Assembly: GCF_900100955.1 (NCBI RefSeq)
Contig: NZ_FNCC01000002.1
Location: 496,001 to 560,000, forward strand
Source of the DNA: Lentzea fradiae
Lineage (GTDB): Bacteria; Actinomycetota; Actinomycetes; Mycobacteriales; Pseudonocardiaceae
Direction: 5' to 3'
Length of the DNA: 64,000 bases
In this document: positions 1-18,225 of the stretch, in pieces
How positions within the stretch are numbered: position 1 is the stretch's first letter
Layout: every line of letters begins with the position of its first letter
Position numbers and translations under genes: made by a program
The notes under the pieces: generated by a model
What the model saw: the letters and a program-made list of their open reading frames with translations, nothing else
Database searches by the model: none
Told to the model about the DNA's origin: nothing

Positions 1-261
1 CAGAAGCACCGATACGACCCTCTCCGCCAGACCCGACACGCGTGATCTCGGTCACAGCGATTCTCGCACCGGTCTGCAGCACCACTTGAAACGGTCAACT
101 TCCCACCGGATCGGCCGCACTCGTGTTTGCGCAGGTCAGTTGAGTGGCAGAAAGTAAACGGCGCTCCATCCACAGGGTGGATCGGCCCGCAACATCTTGA
201 CTGCACGCTCATGCGGGGTCACTCTGTCGGTGAGCAAGAGGAGGGTCCTTCCAGGTGCCTC
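1..261. other. Sequence upstream of the rpoB promoters, no gene seen
   Basis: I see no convincing coding region here. The small reading frames that enter from position 127 have no recognisable protein character. In related genomes rplJ-rplL lie upstream of rpoB, so this is probably the intergenic spacer after rplL. That is inference from gene order, since rplL is outside the window. Confidence 0.4.
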
Positions 262-290
262 TCGACAGTCGCCGTGCGTGTGGCTAGACT
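262..290 (+). promoter_or_regulatory. Candidate distal promoter of rpoB
   Basis: TCGACA at 262-267 and TAGACT at 285-290 are separated by 17 bp, which fits a housekeeping sigma70-type promoter. Transcription would start near 297 and give a leader of about 120 nt before the rpoB start. The spacing and -10 are good and the -35 is one base off consensus. No experimental support is available here. Confidence 0.5.
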
Positions 291-361
291 GCCCCTTTGC
301 GCTGCCCATTTTCCGCTTGCCCTTCGCCGAGAGCGTGGATTAGTCGGGCATCGCCGCACCC

Positions 362-390
362 TTGACAGCCGTGCTAGTTCGCTCTAGCCA
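362..390 (+). promoter_or_regulatory. Candidate proximal promoter of rpoB
   Basis: A perfect -35 TTGACA at 362-367 is followed after 17 bp by TAGCCA at 385-390, a poor -10. The transcript would have only about 20 nt before the TTG start. It could serve rpoBC as a second promoter, or it could be fortuitous. It is less secure than the upstream candidate. Confidence 0.35.
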
Positions 391-416
391 GCTACCTGTC
401 CCTGGAAGGACGCATC

Positions 417-3902
<3,486 letters not shown>

Positions 3903-4004
3903 TCACCTCGCCGGCCAGGGAGCGCCATGCCTCCCGCGTAGCGCTCCCTGGCCCTCCGACCAGCTCCTAGCTGCCACCGATCTAAAAAGGGGAAGAGAGT
4001 AGAC

Positions 4005-7901
<3,897 letters not shown>

Positions 7902-7920
7902 TTTTGTAGCTTGACCTGGA

Positions 7921-7962
7921 ACGGCCCCCGGGAGCTTCGGCTTCCGGGGGCCGTTTCGTTTT
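7921..7962 (+). terminator. Intrinsic terminator of the rpoBC operon
   Basis: A 15-bp stem (7921-7935 with 7940-7954, one G-T pair) closes a TTCG tetraloop and is followed by TTCGTTTT. It lies 19 bp after the rpoC stop codon, and the next gene runs in the opposite direction. Confidence 0.85.
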
Positions 7963-8004
7963 AAGAACCGGGCTGGCGCCGTCCGCGGGTGGACGGCACG
8001 CCTG

Positions 8005-8286
8005 TCAGCGGTTGGCCAGGCCGTCGAGTCGCAGTTGCGTCGACTCGTCTCGGTGGGTGCCCTTGCTGCCCACGTGCTTGTCGCTGATCTCCGTGCCGTT
8101 CTTGAGCACGTGGTACAGGGCCATGCCGTGGCCTCTGCCCAGGTCGTAGTCGGCCTTCAGCCATTCCAGGAACTCGCCTGCCTTGGTGGTGGCGTCGAAG
8201 CCTCGGGTGGTGGCTGCCGCCAGCAGTTCGGCGGGGGTCTTGCCGGTCTTCTTCTCCGCGCCGTCGAGGTACGCCTGGAAGGACAT
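8005..8286 (-). CDS. DUF4287 domain-containing protein
   Basis: A 93-residue soluble protein. It matches the DUF4287 family by memory of its pattern: an N-terminal SFQAYLDGAEKKTGKTP-type start, a central G-E-F-L-E-W-L-K-A-D-Y-D-L-G-R-G-H-G segment and a short C-terminus. The family has no established biochemical role. The ATG at 8286 is preceded by GGAGAAG about 5 nt upstream. It stands alone between the rpoC terminator and the minus-strand cassette at 8401-9284. Family assignment is fairly sure, function is unknown. Confidence 0.75.
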   Translation of the reverse strand: MSFQAYLDGAEKKTGKTPAELLAAATTRGFDATTKAGEFLEWLKADYDLGRGHGMALYHVLKNGTEISDKHVGSKGTHRDESTQLRLDGLANR

Positions 8287-8400
8287 CGTGCTTCTCCGAT
8301 CGCTCGTTCCTGGTGTGACGAGCGTAGGACAAGTTCGGCTGTCTTGACAAGAAAAATTGTCGGTGATGGTCGGAAGGAGGCCGGGCCGGGGCTTGGGTGG

Positions 8401-8841
8401 TCAGCGGCGGCGGGCTCTTGCCAGGGCTCTGGCTCGGATCACCAGGTCGTCCACCAGGTGTTCGTCCACCAGCGGGGGGACGGTGCCCTCGGTGTCCGTG
8501 CAGCAGCGGGGTTTGGTGCGTTTCTCGGAGAGGCGGGGGCGGACGCCTGCCATCTCGTAGAGGGCCTCGTAGAGGTCCAGGCCGGGGTCGTCGTCGTGCG
8601 GGCCTACCAGGAGGACCCAGACGACGTCCTCTGACGGGAAGGCGACCACTACCCGGTCTGGGCCTCGCAGGTGTTTCACGCAGAGACGGGGGAGGGGCTC
8701 CGGGCCTGTCACCCGGTAGCCCAGGGCCGCGCAGCCCGAGTGGGCCAGTTCGTCCAGGAAGCGGTCGTAGGCCAGACGGGCGCGGCCTCGCAGGCCCGCT
8801 GCCTGGGCGTGGGCTGTGTGGGTTTCCAGTACCTGGATCAA
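8401..8841 (-). CDS. Small protein, possible toxin of a two-gene cassette
   Basis: A 146-residue protein with an N-terminal helical half, a central stretch of beta character (VVVAFPSEDVVWVLLVGPHDDD) and an Arg-rich end. The pattern G-P-H-D-D-D-P-G-L-D-L-Y-E-A-L-Y resembles RelE/ParE-type core strands, but I do not recognise the family with certainty. It starts with TTG overlapping the stop of the upstream gene by 3 nt (TTGA), so translation is probably coupled to the putative antitoxin. The gene order would be antitoxin first. It could equally be an uncharacterised conserved pair without toxin activity. Confidence 0.55.
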   Translation of the reverse strand: MIQVLETHTAHAQAAGLRGRARLAYDRFLDELAHSGCAALGYRVTGPEPLPRLCVKHLRGPDRVVVAFPSEDVVWVLLVGPHDDDPGLDLYEALYEMAGVRPRLSEKRTKPRCCTDTEGTVPPLVDEHLVDDLVIRARALARARRR

Positions 8842-9284
8842 GCTGTGCGGACCACGCGTCCCTTGCCGCTGCGCATCTCGTCGAGGGAGGTGGCCAGGTC
8901 GGCTCGGTCGAGGAGGGACTGGTCGCTCAGGCGGCGGTGGACCTCGTCGAGGAGGCCGCGGGTCTTGCCTGCGCGGCGGAGGTCGGCCACCAGGTGGAGG
9001 ACCTCGTGCAGGCGCACGGTGTCGAGGAGCATTCTCGGTTCCTGGCTGTGGATGGCCAGTACGCCTTCGCGGGCCCAGGCTTTCACCGTCTTCTCGGTGA
9101 GGTCGAGGAGCTCGCCCGCCACGACTGGGCGGACGGGTGGAGCCTGGCGGAGGGTGCGGGCGACTACCCCGTCCAGTTTGCGGCGGCGTTCGTCGTCTTC
9201 CGCCAGGGACGATGCCACGGACTCGATCTCCTCGATCGTTTCGAAGAGATCCCGGATCTGGGCGGCCTCGGTCGCGACAGACAT
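8838..9284 (-). CDS. HTH-containing protein, possible antitoxin
   Basis: A 148-residue mostly helical protein. The segment around residues 58-76 (GELLDLTEKTVKAWAREGVL) reads as a MerR/Xre-like helix-turn-helix, and the C-terminal half is charged and helical. The ATG at 9284 has a strong GGGAGGAG ribosome site. Directly upstream is a good promoter overlapped by a 9-bp inverted repeat, the arrangement expected of an autorepressed antitoxin. The stop overlaps the next gene's TTG start. The antitoxin role is inferred from DNA-binding character, operator and coupling. Confidence 0.55.
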   Translation of the reverse strand: MSVATEAAQIRDLFETIEEIESVASSLAEDDERRRKLDGVVARTLRQAPPVRPVVAGELLDLTEKTVKAWAREGVLAIHSQEPRMLLDTVRLHEVLHLVADLRRAGKTRGLLDEVHRRLSDQSLLDRADLATSLDEMRSGKGRVVRTA

Positions 9285-9300
9285 GGTTGCTCCTCCCGTT

Positions 9301-9333
9301 GACTACCGATTATCGCGTAGAAATTCGGTAGTC
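9301..9333. promoter_or_regulatory. Inverted repeat, candidate operator of the 9284-8401 cassette
   Basis: GACTACCGA at 9301-9309 is perfectly repeated in inverted form as TCGGTAGTC at 9325-9333, with a 15-bp spacer. One arm touches the -10 and the other the -35 of the minus-strand promoter, so a bound dimer would block RNA polymerase. This fits autoregulation by the HTH protein encoded just downstream. Confidence 0.6.
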
Positions 9334-9338
9334 GTCAA
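9309..9338 (-). promoter_or_regulatory. Promoter of the two-gene cassette
   Basis: Read on the minus strand, TTGACG (9338-9333) is followed after 18 bp by GATAAT (9314-9309). This is one of the best sigma70-like promoters in the window. Transcription would begin near 9302 and leave a leader of about 18 nt carrying the GGGAGGAG ribosome site. Confidence 0.65.
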
Positions 9339-9367
9339 CGGCCCCGGACCTGGTGGTCCGGGGCCGT
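9338..9367 (-). terminator. Terminator-like hairpin after the zinc-ribbon gene
   Basis: A perfect 13-bp GC-rich stem (9338-9350 with 9355-9367) has a 4-nt loop. It follows the zinc-ribbon gene on the minus strand. It has no T tract, so it would be an actinobacterial I-shaped terminator. It also separates that gene from the cassette promoter. Confidence 0.55.
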
Positions 9368-9376
9368 TCGACGTGG

Positions 9377-9664
9377 TCAGGAGGAGAAGAAGAGGCCGCC
9401 GAGGCCGCGGTGCTTGCGGTGGCCGTAGTAGCCGCCGTGGCCGTAGTGCGGCTGGGCGCCCCAGGCGGGCTGGGCCGGCTGCGGGTAGGCGGCGGGCGGC
9501 GGGGCCGGTGCGGGGGGCGGGGCCTGCATCTGGGCCTCGAGGCGCGTGATGGACTCGAGCTCGCCGTAGTCGAGGAAGACCCCGCGGCAGCCGTCACACT
9601 GCTCGATGTGAACGCCCATGCGGTCGAACGTGCGCATGTTCGCATGACACTTGGGACACTGCAT
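9377..9664 (-). CDS. TFIIB-type zinc-ribbon protein
   Basis: A 95-residue protein with an N-terminal zinc ribbon: C3-x2-C6 and C23-x2-C26, within the pattern CPKC...CDGCRGVFLDYGELE that is typical of the zf-TFIIB family. The second half is Pro/Ala/Gln-rich and ends in a His/Gly/Tyr-rich tail. I chose the ATG at 9664 rather than the upstream start at 9712, because AGGAGGG lies about 8 nt before it and the family begins with the ribbon. Function is unknown; a nucleic-acid or protein-binding role is likely. Confidence 0.8.
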   Translation of the reverse strand: MQCPKCHANMRTFDRMGVHIEQCDGCRGVFLDYGELESITRLEAQMQAPPPAPAPPPAAYPQPAQPAWGAQPHYGHGGYYGHRKHRGLGGLFFSS

Positions 9665-9704
9665 CGTGGTGAGCCCTCCTGGGTGGGACCGGACAAAAAC
9701 GATA

Positions 9705-10535
9705 TTAGCCACGTTCGCCGTCGCCGTGCGCCGAGACGATCCGACGACATGCCGCGACCAGCGGTTCCACTGCCTGCAGACCGGTCACTAGTGCCCGTGC
9801 TGCCATCTGGACAACGTACGCCTGGGCCGGAATGTTGAGGACGTCCCATTCCGATGTCGTCACGGCGATGCCGCCCGTTTCGCGATAAGCGCCGAGAAAC
9901 CGCGCCCAGAGGTCGGGCGGGAGGATTCCGGCGGCGAACAACGCCGCGGGACGCGCCAGGTCCCACACCGGGTCGCCCACGCCGAGGTCGTCCACGTCGA
10001 TGAGCCGCCACGCGCCCCTGTGCACGAGCTGGCCGAGGTGCCAGTCGCCGTGGATGAGGGCGGTGCCACCCGCGGTCAGCGGTGGCAGGACGGCGTAGGC
10101 GGCCAGCACGACGTCGGCGTCCGGCAGGTCCGGCGGCAGCGCGTGGATGGCGCGCACGATCCGTTCCGGCGTACCGGCGGCGGGGCCCCGTGCCGGCAAC
10201 GCGTGCAGCTTCGCGAGGAGCCGCGCGCTCTCCTCCCACGGTGCGCCGTCGGGGTCGTCCTGGCTCACCGGCGTCCCGTACGGCCACACCGTCACGGGAC
10301 GGTCGTCCACGAACTGCAGCGGCTTCAACGGCGGCAGCAGGAGGTCCGGGTGTGCCGCGGCGATCTCCACGCGCCGGCGCAACGCCTCGACGTCCGCGTC
10401 CGCGGGGTGCGCCTTCGCGACGACGTCACCGACACGCACGACGACCACGTCGCCGCGGTCGCCGCCGAGCAGCTCGGGAGCGGCGGAGGAGCCGGTCAGC
10501 GAGGCCATCGCCGCGATCAGGTCGTCCACGCGCAC
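9705..10535 (-). CDS. Aminoglycoside phosphotransferase-family (kinase-fold) protein
   Basis: A 276-residue protein of the APH/choline kinase fold. The catalytic loop is HGDWHLGQ at residues 162-169 (catalytic D164), and the metal-binding IDVDDLGVGDP follows at 179-189 (D180). Q169 sits where many relatives have Asn. The N-terminal lobe is short and lacks an obvious glycine loop, so the true substrate is unclear. Actinobacteria carry many such proteins that do not confer drug resistance. GTG at 10535 is the likely start, with GTG at 10529 an alternative. It lies 15 bp after the lipoprotein gene and is probably co-transcribed with it. Confidence 0.8.
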   Translation of the reverse strand: MRVDDLIAAMASLTGSSAAPELLGGDRGDVVVVRVGDVVAKAHPADADVEALRRRVEIAAAHPDLLLPPLKPLQFVDDRPVTVWPYGTPVSQDDPDGAPWEESARLLAKLHALPARGPAAGTPERIVRAIHALPPDLPDADVVLAAYAVLPPLTAGGTALIHGDWHLGQLVHRGAWRLIDVDDLGVGDPVWDLARPAALFAAGILPPDLWARFLGAYRETGGIAVTTSEWDVLNIPAQAYVVQMAARALVTGLQAVEPLVAACRRIVSAHGDGERG

Positions 10536-10550
10536 AGTGAAGCAGGCGGG

Positions 10551-11018
10551 TCATCTCGAGATGCAGATGGTCTTCACCGGGCGGGAGTAGACCTTCGAGT
10601 CGTCGCCGCCGCACAGGGCGCGGTCGGACGTGCCGTCGACGATCTTGGTGACCTTGCGGGTGCCGGCGGTGCACGCCACCCGTTCGAAGTACTGGTTGGT
10701 GGGTTTCAGGCAGTCGCCCTCGTTGACGTTCAGGATGTAGCAGTAGCGCGTGTCGCCGCTCTTGCGCGTGCGGCCCGACGACTCGTCCAGGTAGTCGCCC
10801 TCGGGGCAGAACGTCCGCCTTTCGCGTGACGCCACCAGGTAGACGGCCTCGTCCGCCGAGCAGTCGACCTTTTCCATGGCGACGGTCGTGTCGGTGACGT
10901 CGGACTGCTTCGCGCACTCGCCGACACCCGCCTGCTCGGTCCAGCCGGAACAGCCGGAAAGGGTCAGCGTCAGCGCGAGCAGGACGGTGGCGTTCGCCAC
11001 CGGGAAGGTGAGCTGCAC
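10551..11018 (-). CDS. Predicted secreted lipoprotein, LppU-like
   Basis: A 155-residue protein with a lipoprotein signal peptide: a hydrophobic stretch at residues 10-20 and lipobox L20-S21-G22-C23. The mature part contains eight cysteines, spaced as if for disulfides. It resembles small actinobacterial LppU/septum-formation-type lipoproteins, though I cannot assign the family firmly. The GTG at 11018 is chosen over longer upstream starts because GGAGGA precedes it and it gives a proper signal peptide. It is divergent from rpsL and leads into the kinase-fold gene. Confidence 0.7.
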   Translation of the reverse strand: MQLTFPVANATVLLALTLTLSGCSGWTEQAGVGECAKQSDVTDTTVAMEKVDCSADEAVYLVASRERRTFCPEGDYLDESSGRTRKSGDTRYCYILNVNEGDCLKPTNQYFERVACTAGTRKVTKIVDGTSDRALCGGDDSKVYSRPVKTICISR

Positions 11019-11095
11019 AGTCGGTCCTCCGTCGCGCGCGTACCGTTGAGCAGGAGGACCATGTCTACTGCAGGCAGGGTCGCGGCACCCCCGTT

Positions 11096-11125
11096 TTGAC
11101 CCGGGTAGACGTGGGCGGGTATCTT
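11096..11125 (+). promoter_or_regulatory. Promoter of the str operon (rpsL)
   Basis: TTGACC at 11096-11101 and TATCTT at 11120-11125 are spaced by 18 bp. The block CCCCGTTTTG immediately upstream and overlapping the -35 recurs at the rpsJ, infA and rplM promoters at the same distance from the -10. The predicted leader is long and structured. Confidence 0.65.
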
Positions 11126-11248
11126 TGCTACTCGTGCCCGACCCATGTCGGGCCGCTCCGCGTGCCCGTGAGGCCGTGGTGTCCTCCACTCGCTGGGACA
11201 GTTGAAGCCGTTGTATCGGTGTGGACTGTTGCCCGCGGACCCTGGGAG

Positions 11249-11266
11249 CGGGCGACACGCCCGACC
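11249..11266 (+). promoter_or_regulatory. Leader hairpin shared with the S10 operon
   Basis: CGGGC (11249-11253) pairs with GCCCG (11259-11263) around the loop GACAC. The 15-mer GCGACACGCCCGACC at 11252-11266 is repeated exactly in the rpsJ leader at 16108-16122. Both lie 80-120 nt before the first ribosomal gene of their operon. A binding site for a regulator or an RNA element is inferred. Confidence 0.45.
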
Positions 11267-11344
11267 TCGGGTGCAGAGAGGGATCAAGAAACACCAGGGT
11301 GACCTGCGAAGGAACACCCACAAGACGGAAGAAGCAGCCGGCGA

Positions 11345-11719
11345 ATGCCAACGATCCAGCAGCTGGTCCGCAAGGGCCGCCAGGACAAGGTGGCGAAGCA
11401 GAAGACGGCGGCCCTCAAGGGCTCGCCGCAGCGGCGCGGTGTGTGCACCCGCGTTTACACCACCACCCCCAAGAAGCCGAACTCCGCACTGCGCAAGGTC
11501 GCTCGCGTGAAGCTGACCAGCGGTATCGAGGTCACGGCGTACATCCCCGGTGAGGGCCACAACCTCCAGGAGCACTCGATGGTGCTCGTGCGCGGCGGTC
11601 GTGTGAAGGACCTGCCGGGTGTTCGTTACAAGATCATCCGTGGCTCTCTCGACACCCAGGGTGTGAAGAACCGCAAGCAGGCTCGCAGCCGTTACGGCGC
11701 GAAGAAGGAGAAGAGCTGA
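11345..11719 (+). CDS. rpsL: 30S ribosomal protein S12
   Basis: A 124-residue S12 of the decoding centre, full length. The conserved [11 protein letters not shown] segment and the [10 protein letters not shown] segment are present. K43 and K88, the positions where streptomycin-resistance mutations occur, are wild type, so the target is of the sensitive form. It is first gene of the str operon, with rpsG starting 1 nt after its stop. Confidence 0.99.
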   Translation: MPTIQQLVRKGRQDKVAKQKTAALKGSPQRRGVCTRVYTTTPKKPNSALRKVARVKLTSGIEVTAYIPGEGHNLQEHSMVLVRGGRVKDLPGVRYKIIRGSLDTQGVKNRKQARSRYGAKKEKS

Positions 11720-11720
11720 G

Positions 11721-12191
11721 ATGCCCCGCAAGGGACCGGCCCCGAAGCGGCCGCTGATCTCCGACCCGGTCTACAGCTCGCCGCTGGTGACCCAGCTCAT
11801 CAACAAGGTGCTGGTCGATGGCAAGCGCTCGGTCGCCGAGAAGATCGTCTACGAAGCGCTCGAGGGTGCTCGCGAGAAGACCGGCACCGACCCGGTCGTC
11901 ACGCTGAAGCGCGCGCTCGACAACGTCAAGCCGGCTCTCGAGGTCAAGAGCCGCCGCGTGGGTGGCGCGACCTACCAGGTCCCGGTCGAGGTCAAGCCCG
12001 GCCGCTCCACCACGCTGGCGCTGCGCTGGCTGATCCTCTTCTCCCGGCAGCGCCGTGAGAAGACCATGGTCGAGCGTCTGATGAACGAGCTGCTCGATGC
12101 GAGCAACGGTCTCGGTGCGAGCGTCAAGCGCCGTGAGGACACGCACAAGATGGCCGAGTCCAACAAGGCCTTCGCCCACTACCGCTGGTGA
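11721..12191 (+). CDS. rpsG: 30S ribosomal protein S7
   Basis: A 156-residue S7, which nucleates assembly of the 30S head and contacts the E-site tRNA. The N-terminal [11 protein letters not shown] and the C-terminal segment ending NKAFAHYRW are typical of the actinobacterial protein. It starts 1 nt after rpsL, so translation is tightly coupled. A hairpin follows its stop before fusA. Confidence 0.99.
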   Translation: MPRKGPAPKRPLISDPVYSSPLVTQLINKVLVDGKRSVAEKIVYEALEGAREKTGTDPVVTLKRALDNVKPALEVKSRRVGGATYQVPVEVKPGRSTTLALRWLILFSRQRREKTMVERLMNELLDASNGLGASVKRREDTHKMAESNKAFAHYRW

Positions 12192-12197
12192 TGTGAC

Positions 12198-12222
12198 GCC
12201 CGGTCTGCACGACAGGCCGGGC
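12198..12222 (+). other. Hairpin between rpsG and fusA
   Basis: GCCCGGTCTG (12198-12207) pairs with CAGGCCGGGC (12213-12222) around a 5-nt loop, with one G-T pair. It has no T tract, so it is more likely a processing, stabilising or partial attenuation structure inside the str operon than a full terminator. Confidence 0.45.
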
Positions 12223-12269
12223 TCTCCCAGCCCTAGTGAGCTGACAAGCTCAAGACAGGGGAAAGACCC

Positions 12270-14372
<2,103 letters not shown>

Positions 14373-14524
14373 CCCCGCACCGGAGCACCGCAGTTCCACC
14401 GCGGGCTCTCCGGGGTGAATTCCCTGGGGTCCGCACCATCCGACCCTGACGTGTAAGTCCGGCGGGCGGCCACATACAGTGCCCCCGCCGGACCAGCAAA
14501 GAAGAAGTCCAGGAGGACAATCCA

Positions 14525-15718
<1,194 letters not shown>

Positions 15719-15756
15719 CCCGGCGCTGACCGCGGGCAACCGCAGTCAGTTCGGCG

Positions 15757-15790
15757 AGGCCGGACCAACGACTTCGTTGGTCCGGCCTTT
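15757..15790 (+). terminator. Intrinsic terminator of the str operon
   Basis: A 14-bp stem (15757-15770 with 15775-15788) with a 4-nt loop is followed by TTTGTCGTT. It lies 38 bp after the tuf stop and separates the str from the S10 operon. Confidence 0.85.
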
Positions 15791-15901
15791 GTCGTTGTGG
15801 CACAAGGGGAGTGGGGAGCCACACGACGCGATCGGGGCTTTCGCGGCGCCGCCGCGAATCTTGATCGAGACGTGATCTGGCTCTTACTCACCCACCCCGA
15901 T

Positions 15902-15931
15902 TTGGATCGCCCCACACCCGTGTGGCATCCT
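15902..15931 (+). promoter_or_regulatory. Promoter of the S10 operon
   Basis: TTGGAT at 15902-15907 and CATCCT at 15926-15931 are 18 bp apart. The call rests mainly on the upstream block ACCCCGATTTGG (15894-15905), identical to that at the infA promoter and placed at the same distance from the -10. The -10 itself is weak. Confidence 0.5.
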
Positions 15932-16102
15932 TTACGGGTTGCTCGACGAAGGCCGGGGCGCATCCGTGCGTGTCCGATCCCTTCGACCGAGCGTCCGCGC
16001 CCTGTTAGTGAACGCCTCCTTGCGGAGATGGGCATCAGGGTGCATGGGCTGTGGTAGGCCCAATCCCACCGGGGAGACCTTGAGTGGGACCGGTATGCGC
16101 AC

Positions 16103-16122
16103 CGGGCGCGACACGCCCGACC
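16103..16122 (+). promoter_or_regulatory. Leader hairpin shared with the str operon
   Basis: CGGGC (16103-16107) pairs with GCCCG (16115-16119) around a 7-nt loop. The 15-mer GCGACACGCCCGACC at 16108-16122 is identical to 11252-11266 in the rpsL leader. It probably marks a common post-transcriptional or transcriptional control of both operons. Confidence 0.45.
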
Positions 16123-16240
16123 GCGTGGACCGGGCACCATGACACTTCAACAGGGGCGGAGCGCGCCAAGAGGCTGTAACAGGCCTCATCCGAGGCACCG
16201 CACCGCAGCGGTACGAGAAGCAGAGGAACGGCAAGCCATC

Positions 16241-16546
16241 ATGGCGGGACAAAAGATCCGCATCCGGCTCAAGGCCTACGACCACGAAGCGATCGACGCG
16301 TCAGCGCGCAAGATCGTGGAAACCGTGACGCGCACCGGCGCTCGGGTTGTCGGGCCAGTGCCGCTGCCCACCGAGAAGAACGTGTACTGCGTCATCCGCT
16401 CGCCGCACAAGTACAAGGACTCGCGCGAGCACTTCGAGATGCGCACGCACAAGCGGCTGATCGACATCCTCGACCCGACGCCGAAGACGGTGGACGCGCT
16501 CATGCGCATCGACCTGCCGGCCAGTGTCGACGTCAACATCCAGTAA
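16241..16546 (+). CDS. rpsJ: 30S ribosomal protein S10
   Basis: A 101-residue S10, part of the 30S head and also the NusE partner of NusG/NusB in antitermination. The ATG at 16241 gives the standard [19 protein letters not shown] beginning. The longer in-frame extension to 16139 is rejected as untypical. It is first gene of the S10 operon, with rplC 27 bp downstream. Confidence 0.98.
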   Translation: MAGQKIRIRLKAYDHEAIDASARKIVETVTRTGARVVGPVPLPTEKNVYCVIRSPHKYKDSREHFEMRTHKRLIDILDPTPKTVDALMRIDLPASVDVNIQ

Positions 16547-16573
16547 GCGTTGGGCGCGGAGAGTAACGGACCA

Positions 16574-17224
16574 ATGTCTGACAGGCAGATCAAGGGCATC
16601 CTGGGCACCAAGCTCGGCATGACTCAGGTCTTCGACGAGAACAACCGGGTCGTCCCGGTGACCGTCGTCAGGGCTGAGCCGAATGTCGTCACCCAGGTTC
16701 GCACCGAGGAGAAGGATGGCTACACCGCCATCCAGCTGGCGGCCGGCGCGATTGACCCGCGCAAGGTCAACAAGCCCGTCGCGGGCCACTTCGCCAAGGC
16801 CGGGGTCACGCCCCGTCGCCACCTGGTGGAGCTGCGCACGGTCGACGCCAGCGAGTACGAGGTCGGCCAGGAGATCACCGCTGAGGTGTTCGAGGCCGGC
16901 GCTGTTGTCGACATCACCGGCACCAGCAAGGGCAAGGGCACCGCGGGTGTCATGAAGCGCCACAACTTCCGGGGTCTCGGCTCCAGCCACGGCACCCAGC
17001 GCAAGCACCGCTCGCCGGGTTCCATCGGCGGCTGCGCCACCCCGGGTCGCGTCTTCAAGGGTCTGCGCATGGCCGGCCGCATGGGCCACGTGCGCGTCAC
17101 GACCCAGAACCTGAAGGTGCACAAGATCGACGTGGAGAACGGCCTGCTGCTCATCAAGGGCGCCGTTCCCGGTCCCAAGGGCGGTCTGGTGTTCGTCAAG
17201 ACGGCCGCGAAGGGTGGTGCCTGA
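16574..17224 (+). CDS. rplC: 50S ribosomal protein L3
   Basis: A 216-residue L3, an early assembly protein near the peptidyl-transferase centre. The ATG at 16574 gives the typical start [18 protein letters not shown]; the upstream in-frame start at 16550 adds eight untypical residues. The [15 protein letters not shown] segment of the L3 loop is present. Its stop overlaps the rplD start as TGATG. Confidence 0.98.
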   Translation: MSDRQIKGILGTKLGMTQVFDENNRVVPVTVVRAEPNVVTQVRTEEKDGYTAIQLAAGAIDPRKVNKPVAGHFAKAGVTPRRHLVELRTVDASEYEVGQEITAEVFEAGAVVDITGTSKGKGTAGVMKRHNFRGLGSSHGTQRKHRSPGSIGGCATPGRVFKGLRMAGRMGHVRVTTQNLKVHKIDVENGLLLIKGAVPGPKGGLVFVKTAAKGGA

Positions 17225-17910
17225 TGTCGACGGTTGAGATCCGTACGCCGGACGGCAAGTCCGCCGGCACGGTCGAGCTCCCCTCGGCTGTTTTCGACGC
17301 GCAGGCGAACGTCGCGCTGCTGCACCAGGTCGTCGTGGCCCAGCAGGCCGCCGCGCGCCAGGGCACGCACGCCACGAAGACCCGCGGCGAGGTGTCCGGT
17401 GGTGGCAAGAAGCCGTACCGCCAGAAGGGCACCGGTCGCGCCCGCCAGGGTTCGACCCGCGCTCCGCAGTTCGCAGGCGGTGGCACCGTCCACGGCCCGC
17501 AGCCGCGCGACTACTCGCAGCGGACGCCCAAGAAGATGAAGGCCGCCGCGCTGCGCGGTGCCCTCTCCGACCGGGCCCGCGCCAACCAGGTGCACGTCGT
17601 GTCCGGCCTGGTGGACGGGGACACCCCGTCGACCAAGACCGCGCGCAAGGTCCTGGAGTCGGTCACCCAGGCCCGTCGCGTTCTCGTGGTGCTCACCCGC
17701 GCCGACGAGGTCGCCTGGGTCAGCGTGCGGAACCTCCCGCACGTGCACGTGATCGCGCCCGACCAGCTCAACACCTACGACGTGCTCGTCAACGACGACG
17801 TCGTGTTCACCAAGGACTCGCTCGACGTGTTCCTGGCCGGCAAGTCCCAGCTGGGTGCTGGCTCGGCCGAGGCCACGGCGACCGCGGTGGACGAGGAGGC
17901 CTCGAAGTGA
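17224..17910 (+). CDS. rplD: 50S ribosomal protein L4
   Basis: A 228-residue L4. Its long loop lines the peptide exit tunnel; the [15 protein letters not shown] segment where macrolide-resistance changes arise is intact. In some bacteria L4 also represses the S10 operon, but nothing here shows that. A 1-nt overlap with rplC and a GTGA overlap with rplW indicate coupled translation. The C-terminus has a short Ala/Glu-rich tail. Confidence 0.98.
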   Translation: MSTVEIRTPDGKSAGTVELPSAVFDAQANVALLHQVVVAQQAAARQGTHATKTRGEVSGGGKKPYRQKGTGRARQGSTRAPQFAGGGTVHGPQPRDYSQRTPKKMKAAALRGALSDRARANQVHVVSGLVDGDTPSTKTARKVLESVTQARRVLVVLTRADEVAWVSVRNLPHVHVIAPDQLNTYDVLVNDDVVFTKDSLDVFLAGKSQLGAGSAEATATAVDEEASK

Positions 17911-18206
17911 TCCCCGACCACAGGGACGTCCTGCTCGCGCCCGTGATCTCCGAGAAGTCCTACGGACTGCTCGAGGAGAACAAGTACACCTTCCTGGTGG
18001 CGCCGGGCTCGAACAAGACGCAGATCAAGATCGCCGTGGAGAAGGTCTTCGGCGTGAAGGTCGTCAGCGTCAACACCATCAACCGGCAGGGCAAGCGCAA
18101 GCGCACCCGCACCGGGTTCGGCAAGCGCAAGGACACGAAGCGCGCGATCGTGACCCTGTCTTCGGACAGCAAGCCGATCGAGATCTTCGGCGGCCCTGCC
18201 GCCTGA
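17907..18206 (+). CDS. rplW: 50S ribosomal protein L23
   Basis: A 99-residue L23 at the tunnel exit, the docking point for trigger factor and SRP. GTG at 17907 overlaps the rplD stop (GTGA). The conserved [11 protein letters not shown] and the basic loop [19 protein letters not shown] are present. Confidence 0.98.
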   Translation: MIPDHRDVLLAPVISEKSYGLLEENKYTFLVAPGSNKTQIKIAVEKVFGVKVVSVNTINRQGKRKRTRTGFGKRKDTKRAIVTLSSDSKPIEIFGGPAA

Positions 18207-18225
18207 TGACGAGGACTGCGTAGAG

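Larger units (their letters stand above)
11019..11344. other. Divergent regulatory region, lipoprotein gene and str operon
   Basis: This 326-bp stretch carries no gene. It holds the rpsL promoter (11096-11125), a leader of about 210 nt and a hairpin sequence shared with the rpsJ leader (11249-11266). The promoter of the minus-strand lipoprotein gene must also lie here, but I see no clear one. Confidence 0.6.
15791..16240 (+). other. Promoter and structured leader of the S10 operon
   Basis: No gene is supported in this 450-bp stretch. It carries the rpsJ promoter (15902-15931), then a leader of about 300 nt with several short inverted repeats, including TCCCAC/GTGGGA near 16066-16090 and the hairpin shared with the rpsL leader. 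The rpsJ ATG at 16241 is preceded by AGAGGAACGG. A long leader ahead of the S10 operon is known from other bacteria, but the feedback mechanism here is not evident. Confidence 0.6.

Noticed and set aside
127..387. Small open frame before rpoB
   Set aside because: Contains the predicted rpoB promoter elements and has no protein-like pattern.
9705..10535. Aminoglycoside-resistance gene
   Set aside because: The fold is present, but housekeeping-like kinase-fold proteins of this type are common and no resistance subgroup is recognisable.
14375..14480. Separate tuf promoter
   Set aside because: TACAGT at 14475 has no acceptable -35; not listed as a feature.
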